A stretch of DNA of 64,000 nt from Prostheceraeus crozeri. Its lineage: Eukaryota; Platyhelminthes; Polycladida; Euryleptidae. The notes below the pieces were generated by a model, which worked only from the letters and a program-made list of their open reading frames with translations, did not search any database and was not told where the DNA came from. Positions 39,201 through 54,200 of the stretch are shown here, one piece after another. Positions within the stretch are counted from its first letter, which is position 1. Each line of letters starts with the position of its first letter. A program made the translations under genes and the position numbers. The stretch is taken from assembly GCA_907163375.1 (NCBI GenBank), contig CAJQUW010004452.1, positions 203,501-267,500 on the forward strand, read 5' to 3'.

Positions 39201-42200
39201 ATTTTCGATCGATGGGCCATCTGAAGCAAAGATTGACTGCATGGATAACGGAGATGGCTCAGCTGAGGTTGCTTATTGGCCAACCGCTCCTGGCGAATAT
39301 GCTGTGCATATCTTGTGTGATGATGAAGATATTCCGAAATCTCCTTATATGGTGGATATTTTACCAACCTCTCATGATTTCAATCCTAATAAAGTGAAAG
39401 TCTACGGAAAGGGGGTTGAGCCAAATGGATTGATTATGAATCAGCCTGCGGATTTTGTCGTTGATGCCAGAAGTGAGATTTGAAACTCATTCATTTCAAT
39501 TCCTACTTTTTAACTCAGTTCGCAGACGAATATCGCATCTCACTTTCTATTTGTAAATAGCAAAAAAAAGTGAAACTCAAAGATGAATTTCGGATTGCAA
39601 AATTATGTATTTGTAGATGCGAAAACTGTATTTCAGAAATAGTCATAAACATAATCTTTTGATAGGAAATAGACCTGTCCTCTTATCATCTGAATGGTCA
39701 GACTGTTAAATAGAATCTTTTCAATATATTAGTGATAAACATAATTTTGAACAGAATGACTTACTCGCCCATTCCATCCATCCACATGAGGAGAGGAGAA
39801 CCGTTGTTTGTCCTTCTAGTAAGTATTTTCAAAACTTTTAGACATTTTAGGATATAATAATTTTCTTTTAAATCATGTTTTGTACCTTTTAGAAAATTAA
39901 CTAGCCGTTAGCTTGTTTTTTTTTAATTTTGTTACCTTGACGCACTTTGCTACGTTACATAAATAGATTAAAAAGTGATTAGTTTAAAAACAATTTTCAC
40001 ACACAAATTTTATTAAATTTTGTTAATCGAGAGTTTCCATTTCTTTAGCCATCGGCGACAATATTGATATATTATTCTCATGTTTATTGGGAAAAAGTGC
40101 AATTTAGAAACTTAACATGCGAAATTATTTATCATGAAGTATTTATGACCAATCTTAGTTTTTTGATATGGTCAATAAGACATCAAAATTTGACGCGAGA
40201 AAGTTAAATTAGCTTCCGATGAATCGACGTATACTAACTACCACGGAGATGAAGCTCCTCGAAACTGGAATCATATTCATAAAGATTCCTTGAGTCTCCT
40301 TGTTTACTGATTCCGACGATGTGGAGCAAGTGCATCACGCACTTTTTGCGATTAGCCATGACGTCTTCTTGACCCAAGGAATTTCTTCCTCTGCCCCAAG
40401 CTGCAAACTTCGTCTTGGATGTGGAACGTGACCACACACGCTGATGTGTTTTGTATCATCGACGCATTCTGGTTATGTTGATTGCATGAACGCTGCAACT
40501 CCTACAATGTGGATCCGGTCTGTTCATTTGCTAGTAGATGTCGGCTGATTTGAATGATCATCAGCGGGGCTGTGCCTGAAATGTACGCACTAAGTCCGAC
40601 TGCCTCTACAACCCAATATTATCAAGTGTAGAATGCAGATAACAATCGCCGACTCATAAGATTTGCCACTGCTTCGGCATTCCGAGTGTAGGCAGCTTCA
40701 AGTGTATTTTGCATGCTTGCGTCCAACAAACATCGAAACCTCTATTTGAAAGTACTTGTATTTCACACTTGTGAAATCATATTCAAATTGTATAAGAGGC
40801 CAATTGAAAATACTAAGTAATAATTCAATCAATGCTAATTACTTAGACATGTTCGTTACATTTCAAGTGTTGTAATCGCATTTCGTGATTGTAGTGGTAA
40901 CAACAATCAACGAAATCAAAAAGCAGCCAGATCTTTGAAAGATGTGGCTACATTTCCAAATAAATAAATCGATTGAAGTAATTTTATAATTTCACAAGCA
41001 CTTAATATTTCAACACCTTTTTAAATAACAAGTGATATTTCATCTTCATAACATGATTTTCTCGTTCCTTGCTAGTCAATAATGATTAAAAGGAATACCT
41101 TCACGCAATCCGTCATTCAAAGGAAATTTAAGCTTTTTATCATCTACAAAATATAATACACGTATGCCCAAAATAAAACAGATAAAATAAAATATGGCAC
41201 AAATTAACTGTAATACAGAGATAACATTATGAAAAATAGCTACTGTGATTTGTTTGCAATACAAACAATAATGATCTAGATTGAAAGTGAAGAGGCAGAT
41301 AGTTAAAAGTAAAGAAATGCTAAACGTCATAATTGGAGAATTTCAGACATTCACTTCAGGTGTAAATTCGATTAAACCTTAGATTATAAATAATACATAG
41401 CACTTTTTTTACTTTTTTCATATGTTGACATGGAATTTAATGAGAATCGTTTTGAATTCATGACATTCTAAATAATAAGCAGCAACATACTGAAATGAAA
41501 GCCAAAAAACAAAACTATAATGTAACGGACACAAAATAAAGTTGTCGAAAAATGTTTCGCTCACAAACTTCTGATACTCATTTTGAATTTTTTGATCATA
41601 GATATTTAATTCCTAATTATAAATTTCAGGTGCCGGTAACGCACCAGTCAGTGCGAAATGCTACAATGCATGCGGAGATCCTGTCCCATTGAACGTGGAA
41701 GATAAGCGTGATGGTACGCTAGCCTGTCGTTACATTCCTACTAAGCCTGAAAAACACACCGTTGTGGTTAGCCAAGGAGGAGTAAATGTTCCAAAAAGTC
41801 CCTTCAAGGTAAATCATCATAAAGGCTAACCTCTGGATTGCCAAGCAATTTTTACAAGTTACCGTTTAAACGCGTGTCTAGTATTTTGAGTGCTCGACCT
41901 CTTGTCAGTATCGTCTAGATCCCGGTGCTGGGGAGGAATGGTGTTTATCAAAGTTTAAAAGAAGCGTAAAAATTCAAATGCAATTTGACACTAATTTCAA
42001 TTCATCAACTACGTTGATGTCAGGCTAATTCAGAACTTACTGAATGTTTGTACATCTTGTAACAGTGATCGCCCATCATAGTGTCTCATTTCTGTGCATG
42101 TTTGTCATTGTATGTCATGTACAGAGCTGGAAGCGGGTTGGGCCAAGTCCGGACCTGAAAGTTTCGGCAGAAACTCGGGCCGAGATATATATCAGTTCTG

Positions 42201-45200
42201 AAATTAATCTTTATCAATGGGATATGTTGATCGATTGAATTCACTGGATCAATTCATGTTGACGAATTATTAGCATAATTCTTGAACAATAAGAAGATAG
42301 AAACATTGATATATCAAGGAGGAAGTTAAATTTCTAATAAGGCTGAGCGATGATCCAGATAAAAACCGCAAGAGTTCGTCATAGTTTTTTAGCAGTGATT
42401 TGTCAAATCATTTGACTTCGCCCGCGCATTCATCAAGGGAAATTATACCAGGTTCAGCGGGCATCAGTTAATTGGCTCAATATCTGAATCTTGAAGAGAC
42501 AAGGATAGTATCAACTTCTGACACGGAGCTGAAATTGTAAAAGACAATCATGTGGTCAACAGCTCTTGTATTTCACCGCCCTACTATGCAACTAAGTCAG
42601 CTAATCTAGCAGACTAACATGATACAATCAATCATTTAGTCACTATTTTTGCCATCCTTCTTGATTGTTAAAACGATTGCATCCGACCAACGAATTCGGC
42701 ATTTTCATTAAGGATGGTCAAGTGCAGTAAAAGGATTAAATATTGCTGACCCGGGCCCAGATTAAAATCAATCCGGGTCCGGACCTGATTTTATGTAGTC
42801 ATTGCGGACCCGGGCTCATCGTGTCCGGGACCGAACCGAAAAACCCAGTCCGGTCCCATCGCCGGTCATGTATCAACATTTGGATGTTTTGGCTTGAGAT
42901 GCGTCACAATATTCACTGAAATCAATAAAGAGGAATATGCTTCTGTGCACCTATTTTCTCATGGTTTCATTCTTATTCATCCTAACTTTATCTTTTAGGT
43001 TAATATTACTGAACCTTCTCGTCCAGACAGAGTGAAAGTATTCGGTCCTGGCATTGATAAAGCAACAAGAAATAAACCAACATATTTCGTTGTGGATTGC
43101 CGTGAAGCAGGACCGGGTAAGCATTAACGATGTCTTGTGTCTGAAAAACTTCAAGATTGGAATGCAAAATGACCAATTTTATCTTAAATGTCAGCCTCTA
43201 GGGTTCAAAAATTGTTATTTGAAATATTTAATAGCAAGAAATATCATGTTTTCCTATAATTATCATTTATTTTTTATTCCAGCATTTCGTTTCTTTGCAA
43301 TTGAATAACCTATTTAATGTGTCGGTGACTTAAAAAGATGTTTTGATGTGCGAAATAGAGCGTCTGTAATGTCAAGAACATGCTATTATTCGTTTACTAA
43401 GTTGCAAATTTGTAACATACCGTAAAATGGAGTAATTCGGACACCTGGTCACTTTTTATCTTTAATCGACTAATGAAAATTGTTAGATGCTTCTAGTGAG
43501 ACCGAAATGCATTTTTTTAGTTAGATATACATTAATCAACTGAAATTTATCAATAGACGCGAAATATTTTTTTCAGTGTATTCACAGCTACATTATATTT
43601 AAAATTCAAAAAAGTCGAAAAAAAACTAATTTTACTAATTTTCATCAGGTTTGATCTACCACAAAGCTTTGTTGTAGGTCGAAATGGGCTGGCTTGCGGA
43701 AGTACCATTAGAAACCCTTACTAATTCAGTCACTCGTTTGTAGCTGGTCAGTTGTTGTACCCAAATACAGACGACGCGAATTCTTGGAATTTCTTGCGCC
43801 GGTGGGTGCAGCAAGCAAGGCTAATTGATGCTGATCAATCTGCTGAGACGGCATTTCTCACTGTCTATTGTTATCGCACGCGATTATGTTGATGAATCAC
43901 GCGCAAACTTGTTCAGCGATCAAGGATTCAATGTATGACTCACGTGACCAAGTGATGAAGACGACACATGCGCAATCTGTTCAGTCGCCTTTATGAAGTC
44001 CAGTGGACCGGACTGGATCCAATGTGTTACTTGTGCCGAGTGGTTCTGTGGCAAGTGCAACGGTGGAAGCGTTGATCCCTTTTTCGAGTGTGCCCAGTGT
44101 ACATAGACTCACTTTAACTTCAGTTTGCAACATTTGCATTTGATTTAGATCGTTTCTGTTCAGTTTGAAATACAAAACTTGCTGGTGTCCGAATTACCCC
44201 ATTTTTTCTTTTTTTAAGTACCCCTCGTAGAAATTATCCAGACAAATTTCTACAAGGCTTGAGGTTACCGGGTCATTACATATTGTAAGTAACGCCCCAT
44301 TTGCGGTTCATGTAGGATTATAGGATCATAGCATCATTACAAATGACAAAAAAAAAATTCAAAAACCCTCAAAGAGGTGTCCGAATTACCCCATTTTACG
44401 GTACTACTTTTGTTTGCTGATAGCTACTCAATGTCCTGAAATAGATTTTCGAATTCGCCTCTTAGGAAGCCATGGATAGACTGTTGGATTGCTGGTTCAC
44501 TTGTCTCAGTCTGCCCTCATTTTAAATAAACATTAAAATGTCCTCCTGTCACCTGTTCAACTATGTCACTCATCATTTGCTGGTAATGGGATATCTGTCA
44601 TGTTTTAAACAACATGTTTAAAACACAATGTTTGTAACAGCATAAAAGCTGTGTTCAAAAGCGTGGTTTCAAATTTCCCTTAAAAACAATGCTTCGAAGC
44701 AATTTGCACAAAGTACGGCTACGAAACTAAAATCATCGTTTTAAAAGCAATCTCAAACCATTGGTTTCAGTAATTTTTTTCGTTCGTCTTACAATGCAAC
44801 CATTCAGTTGATAATAGAATTCTTATCGTGAACTACAACATGTGTTGATGGTACTCATACCTTGCGCTAATGTGTGCATAATGCTAGGTACTGAGTTTTG
44901 TGGAATAAATGTACAATGAATGAGTTCAAATACAAATTAACCCCAAAAAGACAGTTGTGAAAGCTGGGGATATGTTTAAAACAAATATTTATTAGTTTGC
45001 ATAAGTAAATATTATATTGATAGCCATTTATTGAAAATGTCTAAAAATACAAAAAGAACATGTTTTATGAAAAAATCAATGAAATGCGCCATGTTTTTTA
45101 GCCCTGTCTGTCGCTAAATTAATAGTATAGACCTAATTGATTTCAAGCGACCCAACGCCAATAAGTTTATCTCAACTTCAGTTTTTAATTACCAGATACT

Positions 45201-48200
45201 CTTCTAATGTGACAATGAAAGTAAATATGCGATAGCTGATGCAATTGTATGATTCTGCTTGTTCATTTTGTGCTTCTAAATGCGGGAGACTTGATTGCCC
45301 GAAATGATCATACATTATATTTCATAATTTCAATTGAAATTCATGTGACTTTTTAGGAAATATAATCTTGATTATAAAAAACCTAAGATATGTATTCTCA
45401 TCATTCAATTTTCACTCAATGAATTAACTTGAGACGATAGTCTATCGATATGTGTAACTTGCGATCATCAGCCTGTTCAAAGGTCTTATCAGAAATTGGC
45501 ATTTGGTGCTGAGGTGCAAGACCAGCGACAAGATAATGCAGCAATTCAGTCATATTGTTAATGACACTATCAAGCTCAAGCGATGAATATCAGTAGATGT
45601 GAAGCACCTTTCTTTCATATGATGAAACTCCAGCCGGATTTTTGTTGGGTTTGAAATCTAGTGTACCCCTATTAATTGTGATAAATGCTGTAGCGGATTG
45701 TACGCAGCAATTGATCGCAACTTTAAAATCGAAATAATGACAACTTATATTTTTCATACAAATCATATCCTTCTATCCATCCCCATTGTGCAACTAATCA
45801 ACTTCTAATGAACATGAAATGGCAATTATTGTCTCTACAGCTTTTCCCTATGTTGCATACAACATCATACGTATAATCTGGCTTTCTATTCCGCTTCTGT
45901 CTATTTTAGAAATTGTCACTGCAGTTTTACGGCTTTTTAAGAAATTTTAAGAACGACCGAAATCTTCATTACCTCGACAAAAGCAGTTCGAGTATGACTC
46001 AATTACAGATAATCATTTTTATAAAGATGAGCCTCTATCCATTGTTCTGACAGTTTGGTTATCTAGAAAATCAATATTGTGAAAATGCTAATATCACTGA
46101 CCGAATTGTAACATACTTGCTTGATGATTGCAGGTGATGTGGGTATTGGTCTCGTCGATGAGAAGAACCGAGATGTCCCCGCAGAGTCCGTGGACAACAA
46201 GGATGGCACGTTTACCATCAAGTACTGTCCAAAAACGACAGGTCTTTACACAGCATCGGTCTTCTATGGTGAAACTGAAGTGCCACGATCACCTTTTAAA
46301 GTACCAGTTTCATCTGATGTTGATAACTCAAATGTGCGGATTGACAACTTGGACAAACGTGAGTGTTCTCAATACAGTCGGGACTTCTGGGCCTAAATAT
46401 CCTCTTGGTTATCCTAAAACATAACCAAAAGTTTTTTTTATCAATATCCTTCTCGGTAACTGTTATGTCTGAAGTTGTGTATTGAAGAAACCCGATTTGT
46501 TGACTTACCTCCAGCCGATGTTTTTATGTAGTTTTATACATGGGAAAAGTGCCTAATTAATGAATTTTTACCAATCGACCGTTGTCAACCAAAGGAGGTG
46601 CAATAAATTTCTCAATATGGTACTTATAATGATGAATTTTGGCCTGCATGTATCTTTTTAAGTGCTCTCGATCATCCGTCATATCGTTGAATTGATGTTT
46701 CATCCAAAATTCGTCATTACAAGTACTGAATCGAGCGATTTAATGAATTTTAGTTTTAAGCACGCTTGATTGGGCGAACTTCAATAATTTCTTTAGAATT
46801 TTTTCTTTATTTAAAATGACACAAAATCATTCGATTTAAAGTGATAAATTGAAAATTGATAAATTGATATTAGATGTCCCAGATTCGCATTGTTCCATTT
46901 TCTTTTCAATTATTAACTAGATCATCCTGGAAAATGATGAATGCCTCTTTCTAGCTCTAACATTTGTGAAATGTAATGTATTTTGGATCTTGCTGAACCG
47001 GCTGAAAGCAGGTGAAAGACTCATGCATGATGAATATGGTCAATTTATTAGGCCTCAGTCAATCAGAGTGCAGAACTCTGACAGCTTAACCAACCAGAAG
47101 TGACTAAGACGCTACTTCATGTAAAGGGAAGAAGCAGTGTAATGCGCAATTACCTTGTTTTATCAAAACTTAATATCGTTGAATATCATGACAACAAAGC
47201 TGTATAAGTCACATCTTAATTTAAACTATTGTCTGAATAACTATAGATGATTTAAATTAGTTGGAATTGAAGCATCAGTTCAGTTCAGGTTGACTGAAAG
47301 ATTCCACAATTTTTTAATGAATAATTGGCTATAGGTCTACTCCTATTTTTTACTCGCTTGATCCGGGGATAAGAGCTGATTAAATTTTCTAATCGACTAG
47401 CCGATTAATGGTCAATTTGTGGTTATGTAATCTTTCTAATATGCAAGAGCATTTCTGAATATACTCAGCTGTCTATGAAATGAATTACTGAAATCTTCCT
47501 AATGCACGACGGCGCTGTACGAGTATAGATGTCTCATTTACTGTAGAATGTATATAAACTTTCGATGCTGTGCAATGAAACGTGCATAATATGCCTGCTT
47601 CTGGACCTTCAAACTCATAAAAGCTACATAGGTATACTTTCCAGAGCAACCTTTTCGCAAGTCATGGCTTGAGAACATTAAAAATGAGTGTGACACCCAA
47701 GTAGCTTAGTAGACGACTCACCGAAAGGTACCCGAAACCTATTGCTGTGAATGGTAATATTCAATCAAAGAGATTTAGTTCTCAACAACTTAAGCTGGCT
47801 AAACTGATTAATCGAAAGATATGCTGAATGGATTTCAAACAGTCTGTCATTGAACCGTATTGAAAAGACTGCCATTTATAACCCTAGCTTAAGTCCAGTA
47901 TGATGCAAGATAGATGCCGATCCACTCAGAAAATGGTTCGTGTTAATACGTTTTTAGCAAGGTCCAAAGTGCATGATTTTCCTATTTCTTCTTCCTGCTT
48001 CGTCTCTGTTCTCATTGCTTTTCATGAACTTCATATTAAAGACTGAAAATTGACATTGCATACTCTGAAAACAGCATTTATACGTACGACATTTCATATG
48101 TATCATGTTTCTTTAAATGCATTGTGTAGTACCGAACGCAAATGCGTGAAGCATTCATTATGTTGATTTCAGAGCCAAAAATCAATACTCCTCAAACGTT

Positions 48201-51200
48201 CGATATACTAACACCTAAAACATTTGGTAAACCAAATAATCAATTACCGTGCAAAGTAACAATCACAGATCCAAACGGTAGAAAGCGTCCAGCTGCTGTA
48301 AAGCAGTCGCCGAAAGGCTATCAAGTGGACTACACACCCGATACTGTTGGTCCGCATTCAATTGATGTGGAAATTGGTGATGAGCCAGTGCCAGGTTGTC
48401 CTGTCTCAATCAATGCCTGTTTACCTGATCCTGAACCAGTTGCTGTTATTGAAGAACCATTGATGATGAGTCAGAAGAAGCCCGAAGAGCATGCTCCTGT
48501 TCGCCCATGGCAACCTCCCCCAGAGCAGATAGTTCCTCAAAAGAGTATTCCTCGTCAATCAGCTCCGGTGCGGCGACCAATCCGCGCGTATGGAGATGGG
48601 CTGTATAAAGGAATGGTGAACAAGCCGGCCAGTTTTACAATTGATTCTCGTGATGCCGCACCTGGGCCTCTTAATGTGACCGTCGAAGGTCCCTCCGAAG
48701 CTGCAATTGATTGTCAAGACAATGGTGATGGAACTTGCAACGTGACATACATTGTCACAGAACCTGGCCCTTATACCATCAATATTCTGAGCAATGATGC
48801 TCATATCGAGGGATCACCCTTCAATGCGAATATTGCTCCAGATCCCTCGAACAACATCAAACTAGTACGCGCTTATGGACCTGGACTGAAACCAAATGGT
48901 AGCGTATTTGATTGTAGCATGCACGTTTTAAGCCGTTTGAAGCATTTTGGAATGATTTTTGGTGTTTTAGATTATAGTCCCGCATGTGAATTTGCATACT
49001 CAAGACTTTCATAATGTAATGGATGATCAATGCATATCTTCTCACTCCGTTATCTTATCACTTCAAATGTTGAGGGTCGGGGTACCATGAATTTATGCAC
49101 CAGATCTATCGAATGACTCCTCACTCTGTGGCTCACGGTTTGCGATAGTGTCTCTCGTCCGTCCAGACTATGTTGACATCCACTGCTTATCTTCGCGGTC
49201 TTATTACGCTTCCTCAGTCAGTCCTAGTGATATTTCTGGGAAATTGAAGTTATAGTGTTACTGAAGTCTCATGAACATAGTGTCACTTCTAACTGCCTAT
49301 CCGTTACAAATTCCCATAAGACAGATTAAGTTATGTGGCGAACTGTCTAGTGAATGCTCAGGAACCGTCCATAGCATACCATTGGTTAATGTCGATTTCA
49401 CGGTTCTCGTGTTGCAGTCAGTGTGTGCAGTGAATGTAACTTGAATTGCTTTCTTAGAGCGGGATCCTTCCTCAGCTTTGGAGATACCCAACATCTACTC
49501 TTGTCGCACCTAGTTTAACTGTGATGTGATTTTACGACTGGCATCCATTCATGAAGTACGTAAACTCATATGGCCTCCTCATGATTGCTCTACAATGTTG
49601 GAGCAATGTGTCTTATTGAATTCAAGCATTGATTTTTGCCACATGCAATGAGTACTTGAGCATTGACCATGACGTCTCAGTTCTGTTCTGAGGATGCTGT
49701 GTCTAGAATGCTGAAATTGATAACTTTTTGATCTGCCTTCTTTCAATTAGTGAGTTTGTATTTTCAGGTCTTGTTCAAAACAATCCCACCAAATTCACTG
49801 TTGATGCCTCAGCTATTGACAAATTCGGTGGACGACCTGTACATGCTAATTTGGTGGGACCAGGAGGTCAGAGAATACCGGTGCTAGTAGACAATCAACG
49901 TGATGGAACTTATGTTTGCTCGTATTGTCCCTCGGATGAAGGTGAGTAGATCGGCTGCACGAGAGTAGGGTTTGATCTTTTTTTCTGTAAACACAAAGAC
50001 TGCAGCCAACCAGTACTTGATCATTAGAGTCACACATTAATCTAAGCTTAATCTTCAAATAAATTCTGTATGGTGTCAGAATGCATTAGATATCATATGA
50101 CTAAAGTTCTACGGTTTACAGCTTTTTGCGACAATGTTAAGAAATATCATGCAGAAAAACATAAAACACTAAGGGTGGTATGCTGTGCTTTAACATCTTG
50201 TCAAAGTTAACAAGCTGTTACTAAACACCTTGTTAAAACCATGAGTTGATTAAGATTGATTCTTATGCTTTGCCTCATTGTCAGCTAACAGTCGGTTAGA
50301 ATGTATCCATAGCAATTCATAGATATCTAGAAGCATCTCAGTATATTCATGGATGCAACTCAGCTCAGACAAACTCGATGATATTGACAATATGGATGCG
50401 ACGAAGAAAGAGAAGAGACAGCGTGCCGAAAACTTCAGTGCTGAAGAGAAGACTGTCATGATAGAATTGGTGGCCAACTACAAGTCACTGGTCGAAAACA
50501 AGAAATCCGACAAAGTTACACTTCAAGAAAAGCACAACGCTTGTTTGGAGATAGTTCGGAAAATGAACAATGAGTTTCCATTGAAGAACCGCACAGTGGA
50601 GCAGTTCAAGCATTTGTGGAGCAACATGAAGCGAACTGCCAAGACCGAATGTGCCGAACATCGTCGGGAGACTTTTAAAACTAGTGGTGGACCTGTGGTT
50701 CAAAGCCTATCAGCTGACAGTGATCGCATGGTATCTTTAATCCCCGGTCAAATTCATCCCCTCACCAATGAATATGACAGTGATGCTCTCGTGCAGAGCA
50801 ATCATTCAGAAAACGATGACATCGAAAATATTTCCTTCGTGGGGCTATTGACTGCCCAGAACGACAACATTTCTACACCATCGTCGAAGTCGAATGCTAA
50901 GCAGCTGCCAAGCAAGTCATGCAGGCCTACAGTTAGAAGAGCAGTGTACAACACGCATGAGGAGCAATCTTCAGAATACCACGAAATGAGAATGAAGAAG
51001 ATCAAGCGCGAAATGGAGATGGCAGAAGAGCTCCATGAAATTCAAAAGGAGAATCTGTTGTTGAAGCAGAGAATTTTAAAGGACAAATTGAACACCGGTG
51101 ACTAGACAAACATCATTATTTTTGTTGTTCTGCCTCTTGGAAGTAATGAGTCAAGTTTAATAAAACATTCATCCTATTTCAATTGCTTTGTCTTTTTTCT

Positions 51201-54200
51201 ATTGTTTTTAAGACAATGGAGCCTGTGGATGATTTTGAAATAAGCTTAGAGGGAAGATTATGCTTCATGCACATTTAGATATTGTAATCCTAATTCTCTT
51301 AAATTTTTTAGAAGAATGTAAGTCACAGAGTTCTTAGGTCCACAAATACAGATAAATGCAGACGCGAAAAATATCTAGCTAGATAATATGAAAAGCAAAA
51401 TATATTCACAAGAACACGCATATATTTTGTACTTGCATGTATGGTAACAACTCGCAGGTCCCAGTGTGCATTTCCTTGAACACAGTTCTCATGCTTGTGT
51501 GTAGCCAAACAGATAAATCAACAAAATGCCAGCGAAATATTCGACAAAAGTGGGTGAACACTTAGTTCTATGAGAGCGTGCATTACGGAGACCTAGCCTA
51601 CATTGCTTCGCAAGATAACTAATAATTGAAGTACAAACTAGTAATTTGTTGATGTGTAGCATTGCCACCCACATTTTCGGAAATAGGGGATAGAATTTCA
51701 GTTTCACTCTGTTCTGATGGAGCCACATCCTCTTCACCCTCGATCTGCGGAAGCGATTGAAGACAAGCTGTTGCAACTATCGCGTTCAGTGCATTTTTCA
51801 AGTTCAAGCGCATGTATTTCAAGCATCGAAACCGTTGCTTCCATTGACCAAACGAGCGCTCGATAATGCTTCGAGTACGTATGTGTGCTGCATTAAAACG
51901 CCTTTCGGCTGGTGCGACAGGATTCAATATTGGAGTGAGAAGATATCGCTTACATGCGTAGCCATTATCCCCAAACAAAAATCCATTCAAAAGTCGCTGT
52001 TCCATCTTGTAGCACAATCTGCTGTTCGAGAAAATTGTCGAATCGTGGGTGCTACCTGGCCATTTGCAAACAATGTCTGTGAATGCTCCAGTAGGATCAC
52101 AAACACACTAAAACACTCCTTTTCTGTTTCTGAAGATCTCGGCTTCATTCCCTCCAGGTGAAATAATTTGTATATGAGTCCCATCAACAGCCCCAATGAC
52201 GGATGGCATGCCTGCTACATTCAGAAACTGATCTTTGTACACTTCGATACCAGAGCTGTCCGGCATGGAAATTATGTCACCGCGAATTCGAGCAATGGCC
52301 ACTGACACTTTGGAAATAATACGAGACACGGTGGTTTGGTGGACACTTGCTAGATCAGCATCACTCATTTGAAGATTGCCAGATGTATAGAAGCGCAAAG
52401 CAATACAAAGTTGCAACCTAGTAGATACGTCGATTCGTCGGTTACCACTGCTGAGATCAAGGAAGTTTTCAAGCTCACACACGTCAGATTTGGTTAAGCG
52501 ATAGCGCCGCAGAAATTCTTCATCTGTGAATTTTCCAATGGATCGATGCTTGTTCGGTATGCTCGATGTCCAACCGCATCCTCCAGAAGCAAGATGTCAT
52601 CAACTTCTTCATCCATGCTCACTCAGTGCTATTAGACGACTGGCAAGCATGCAAAATATCTCTTCGATTAGGAGCTAATCAACGAATGACATCGATTATC
52701 TTTTCTATTATATTCCGTCCACTCTCTAACAGTTGATCAAAATAACAGGCAGCACATCATATCACCCGCTAACAGATCGCTAAATCTGATTGCTTATTAA
52801 CTAACATTGCCATTTAACAATATGTTAACTAACAGTCAGCAGTGCATAAGAAATTTAATTAGCAGAGTCATCTTGATAGATTGTTAGAGTTAACAAAGAG
52901 CACAGCATACCACCCTAAGTCATCTTTTCTATGTTAAGGTGAACTGGCACTGTGTAATCTTTAATGATTATCAGTCGCACGGCAAAGCCATAGTAAGTAA
53001 ACGCAGAGCATCCTATTGAAATGTCCATGAAGTTGTTCAGCTATTCTGGATGTCATTAGCTAGTTTGGGTCAGTCCGAGCCGCACTGACGAGCCATTGTA
53101 AGAAGAAATATATGGTCTGCGGTTGCCGATGCATGTACTTTTTAAATTGCTCAAGTCTAAATACATCTTGTTAGTCAATGACGGCAGTCTGCAAGATTTA
53201 ATGTGATGGGATAATACTAATATGTACACTGTACAGTGTGTCCACTTGGCATAAAGTTCATATCAGTACATTTTAGGATATAAAAGAGATCACAAATAGA
53301 TGCAGCGTTTACATTTGCTTTCCTTTTAATTATGAGTCCGAAATGTCAATATCTAGAAGAAAAAAATAAAGCTAGCTTCTAAAATCACTAGTTGGGGAAC
53401 GCTTCCCTTAATTTCCCGTTGGGTCTTTGTTCCGATATACGTATATTCGCTTAACGTGGAATTACTGTATTTGGAAGCGTACTATTGCGATTCTATCGAA
53501 ATGATAACAAGGCTATTACAAAAATATACGAGCGTGAGCATATTTTCTCAAAAATTATATTAAAGCAAAACTCGCTTAACGTAATTGAACATTTAATGGC
53601 ATCTTGTGTTTTGCTATTCAGACGATGAAATTAGTTTCATTTTGCGAAATCAGAACATGAATACTGGCTTCCTGAATTTTGGTCTGAATGCTTTTTGGCG
53701 AAATGCCGCACCAATACTATGTGACTGCGCGTGCACTTAAACTTTTCGATGCCACCGGTGATCGCTATTTAGCACCCTTACCGAAAACCAACAGACGCAG
53801 AAGGGGCTAGTCAAGGGGTAACGGAATTTCATTTTCACTGTTAACATAACTGCTACTCAGTCAATGAAGATCTATTTTCGTTTTGAAATGTGTCGTTTGT
53901 GACACTTCGGTGGGCTCTTCAATGACACAGAGAATAATTTTTGAGAAATTCATTTTCTTCAATCTGTGTCCATAAAACTGCTCGGTAACGGAATTTCAAA
54001 AAATCAACATCACTTTTACAGGTATATAGCATTTGTCTCATAACATGCTGTTCCATTATGAAAATGCGTATTTGGTGAATGCCATATCGTTTTAGGATTA
54101 GTAGACAGTCTTATCATCAAATATTGTCCTAGTTGTGAAAATCATTCCATTAATGAAATTAAAAAATAATTAGTGCTACATGGTAACGGAATTTCTCGGT

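Larger units (their letters stand above)
43117..46133 (+). other. Filamin intron 12
   Basis: 3.0 kb. It holds the TA-flanked transposon at 43418-44403; the rest shows no recognisable feature. Acceptor GATTGCAG at 46133. Confidence 0.7.
50170..52918. mobile_element. PIF/Harbinger DNA transposon with TIRs and TAA TSD
   Basis: Element 50173-52915 (2,743 bp). TAA flanks it at 50170-50172 and 52916-52918. The ends are inverted copies of GGGTGGTATGCTGTGCT. Three-bp T-A-rich duplications and two convergent genes, a Myb/SANT-like protein (+) and a HARBI1-like transposase (-), define PIF/Harbinger. Subterminal GTTAAC-like motifs occur at both ends. Confidence 0.93.

Noticed and set aside
43981..44175. 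64-codon - strand ORF
   Set aside because: It is the antisense shadow of the zinc-finger tail at 43948-44106.
51757..52161. 134-codon + strand ORF
   Set aside because: Antisense shadow of the Harbinger transposase.
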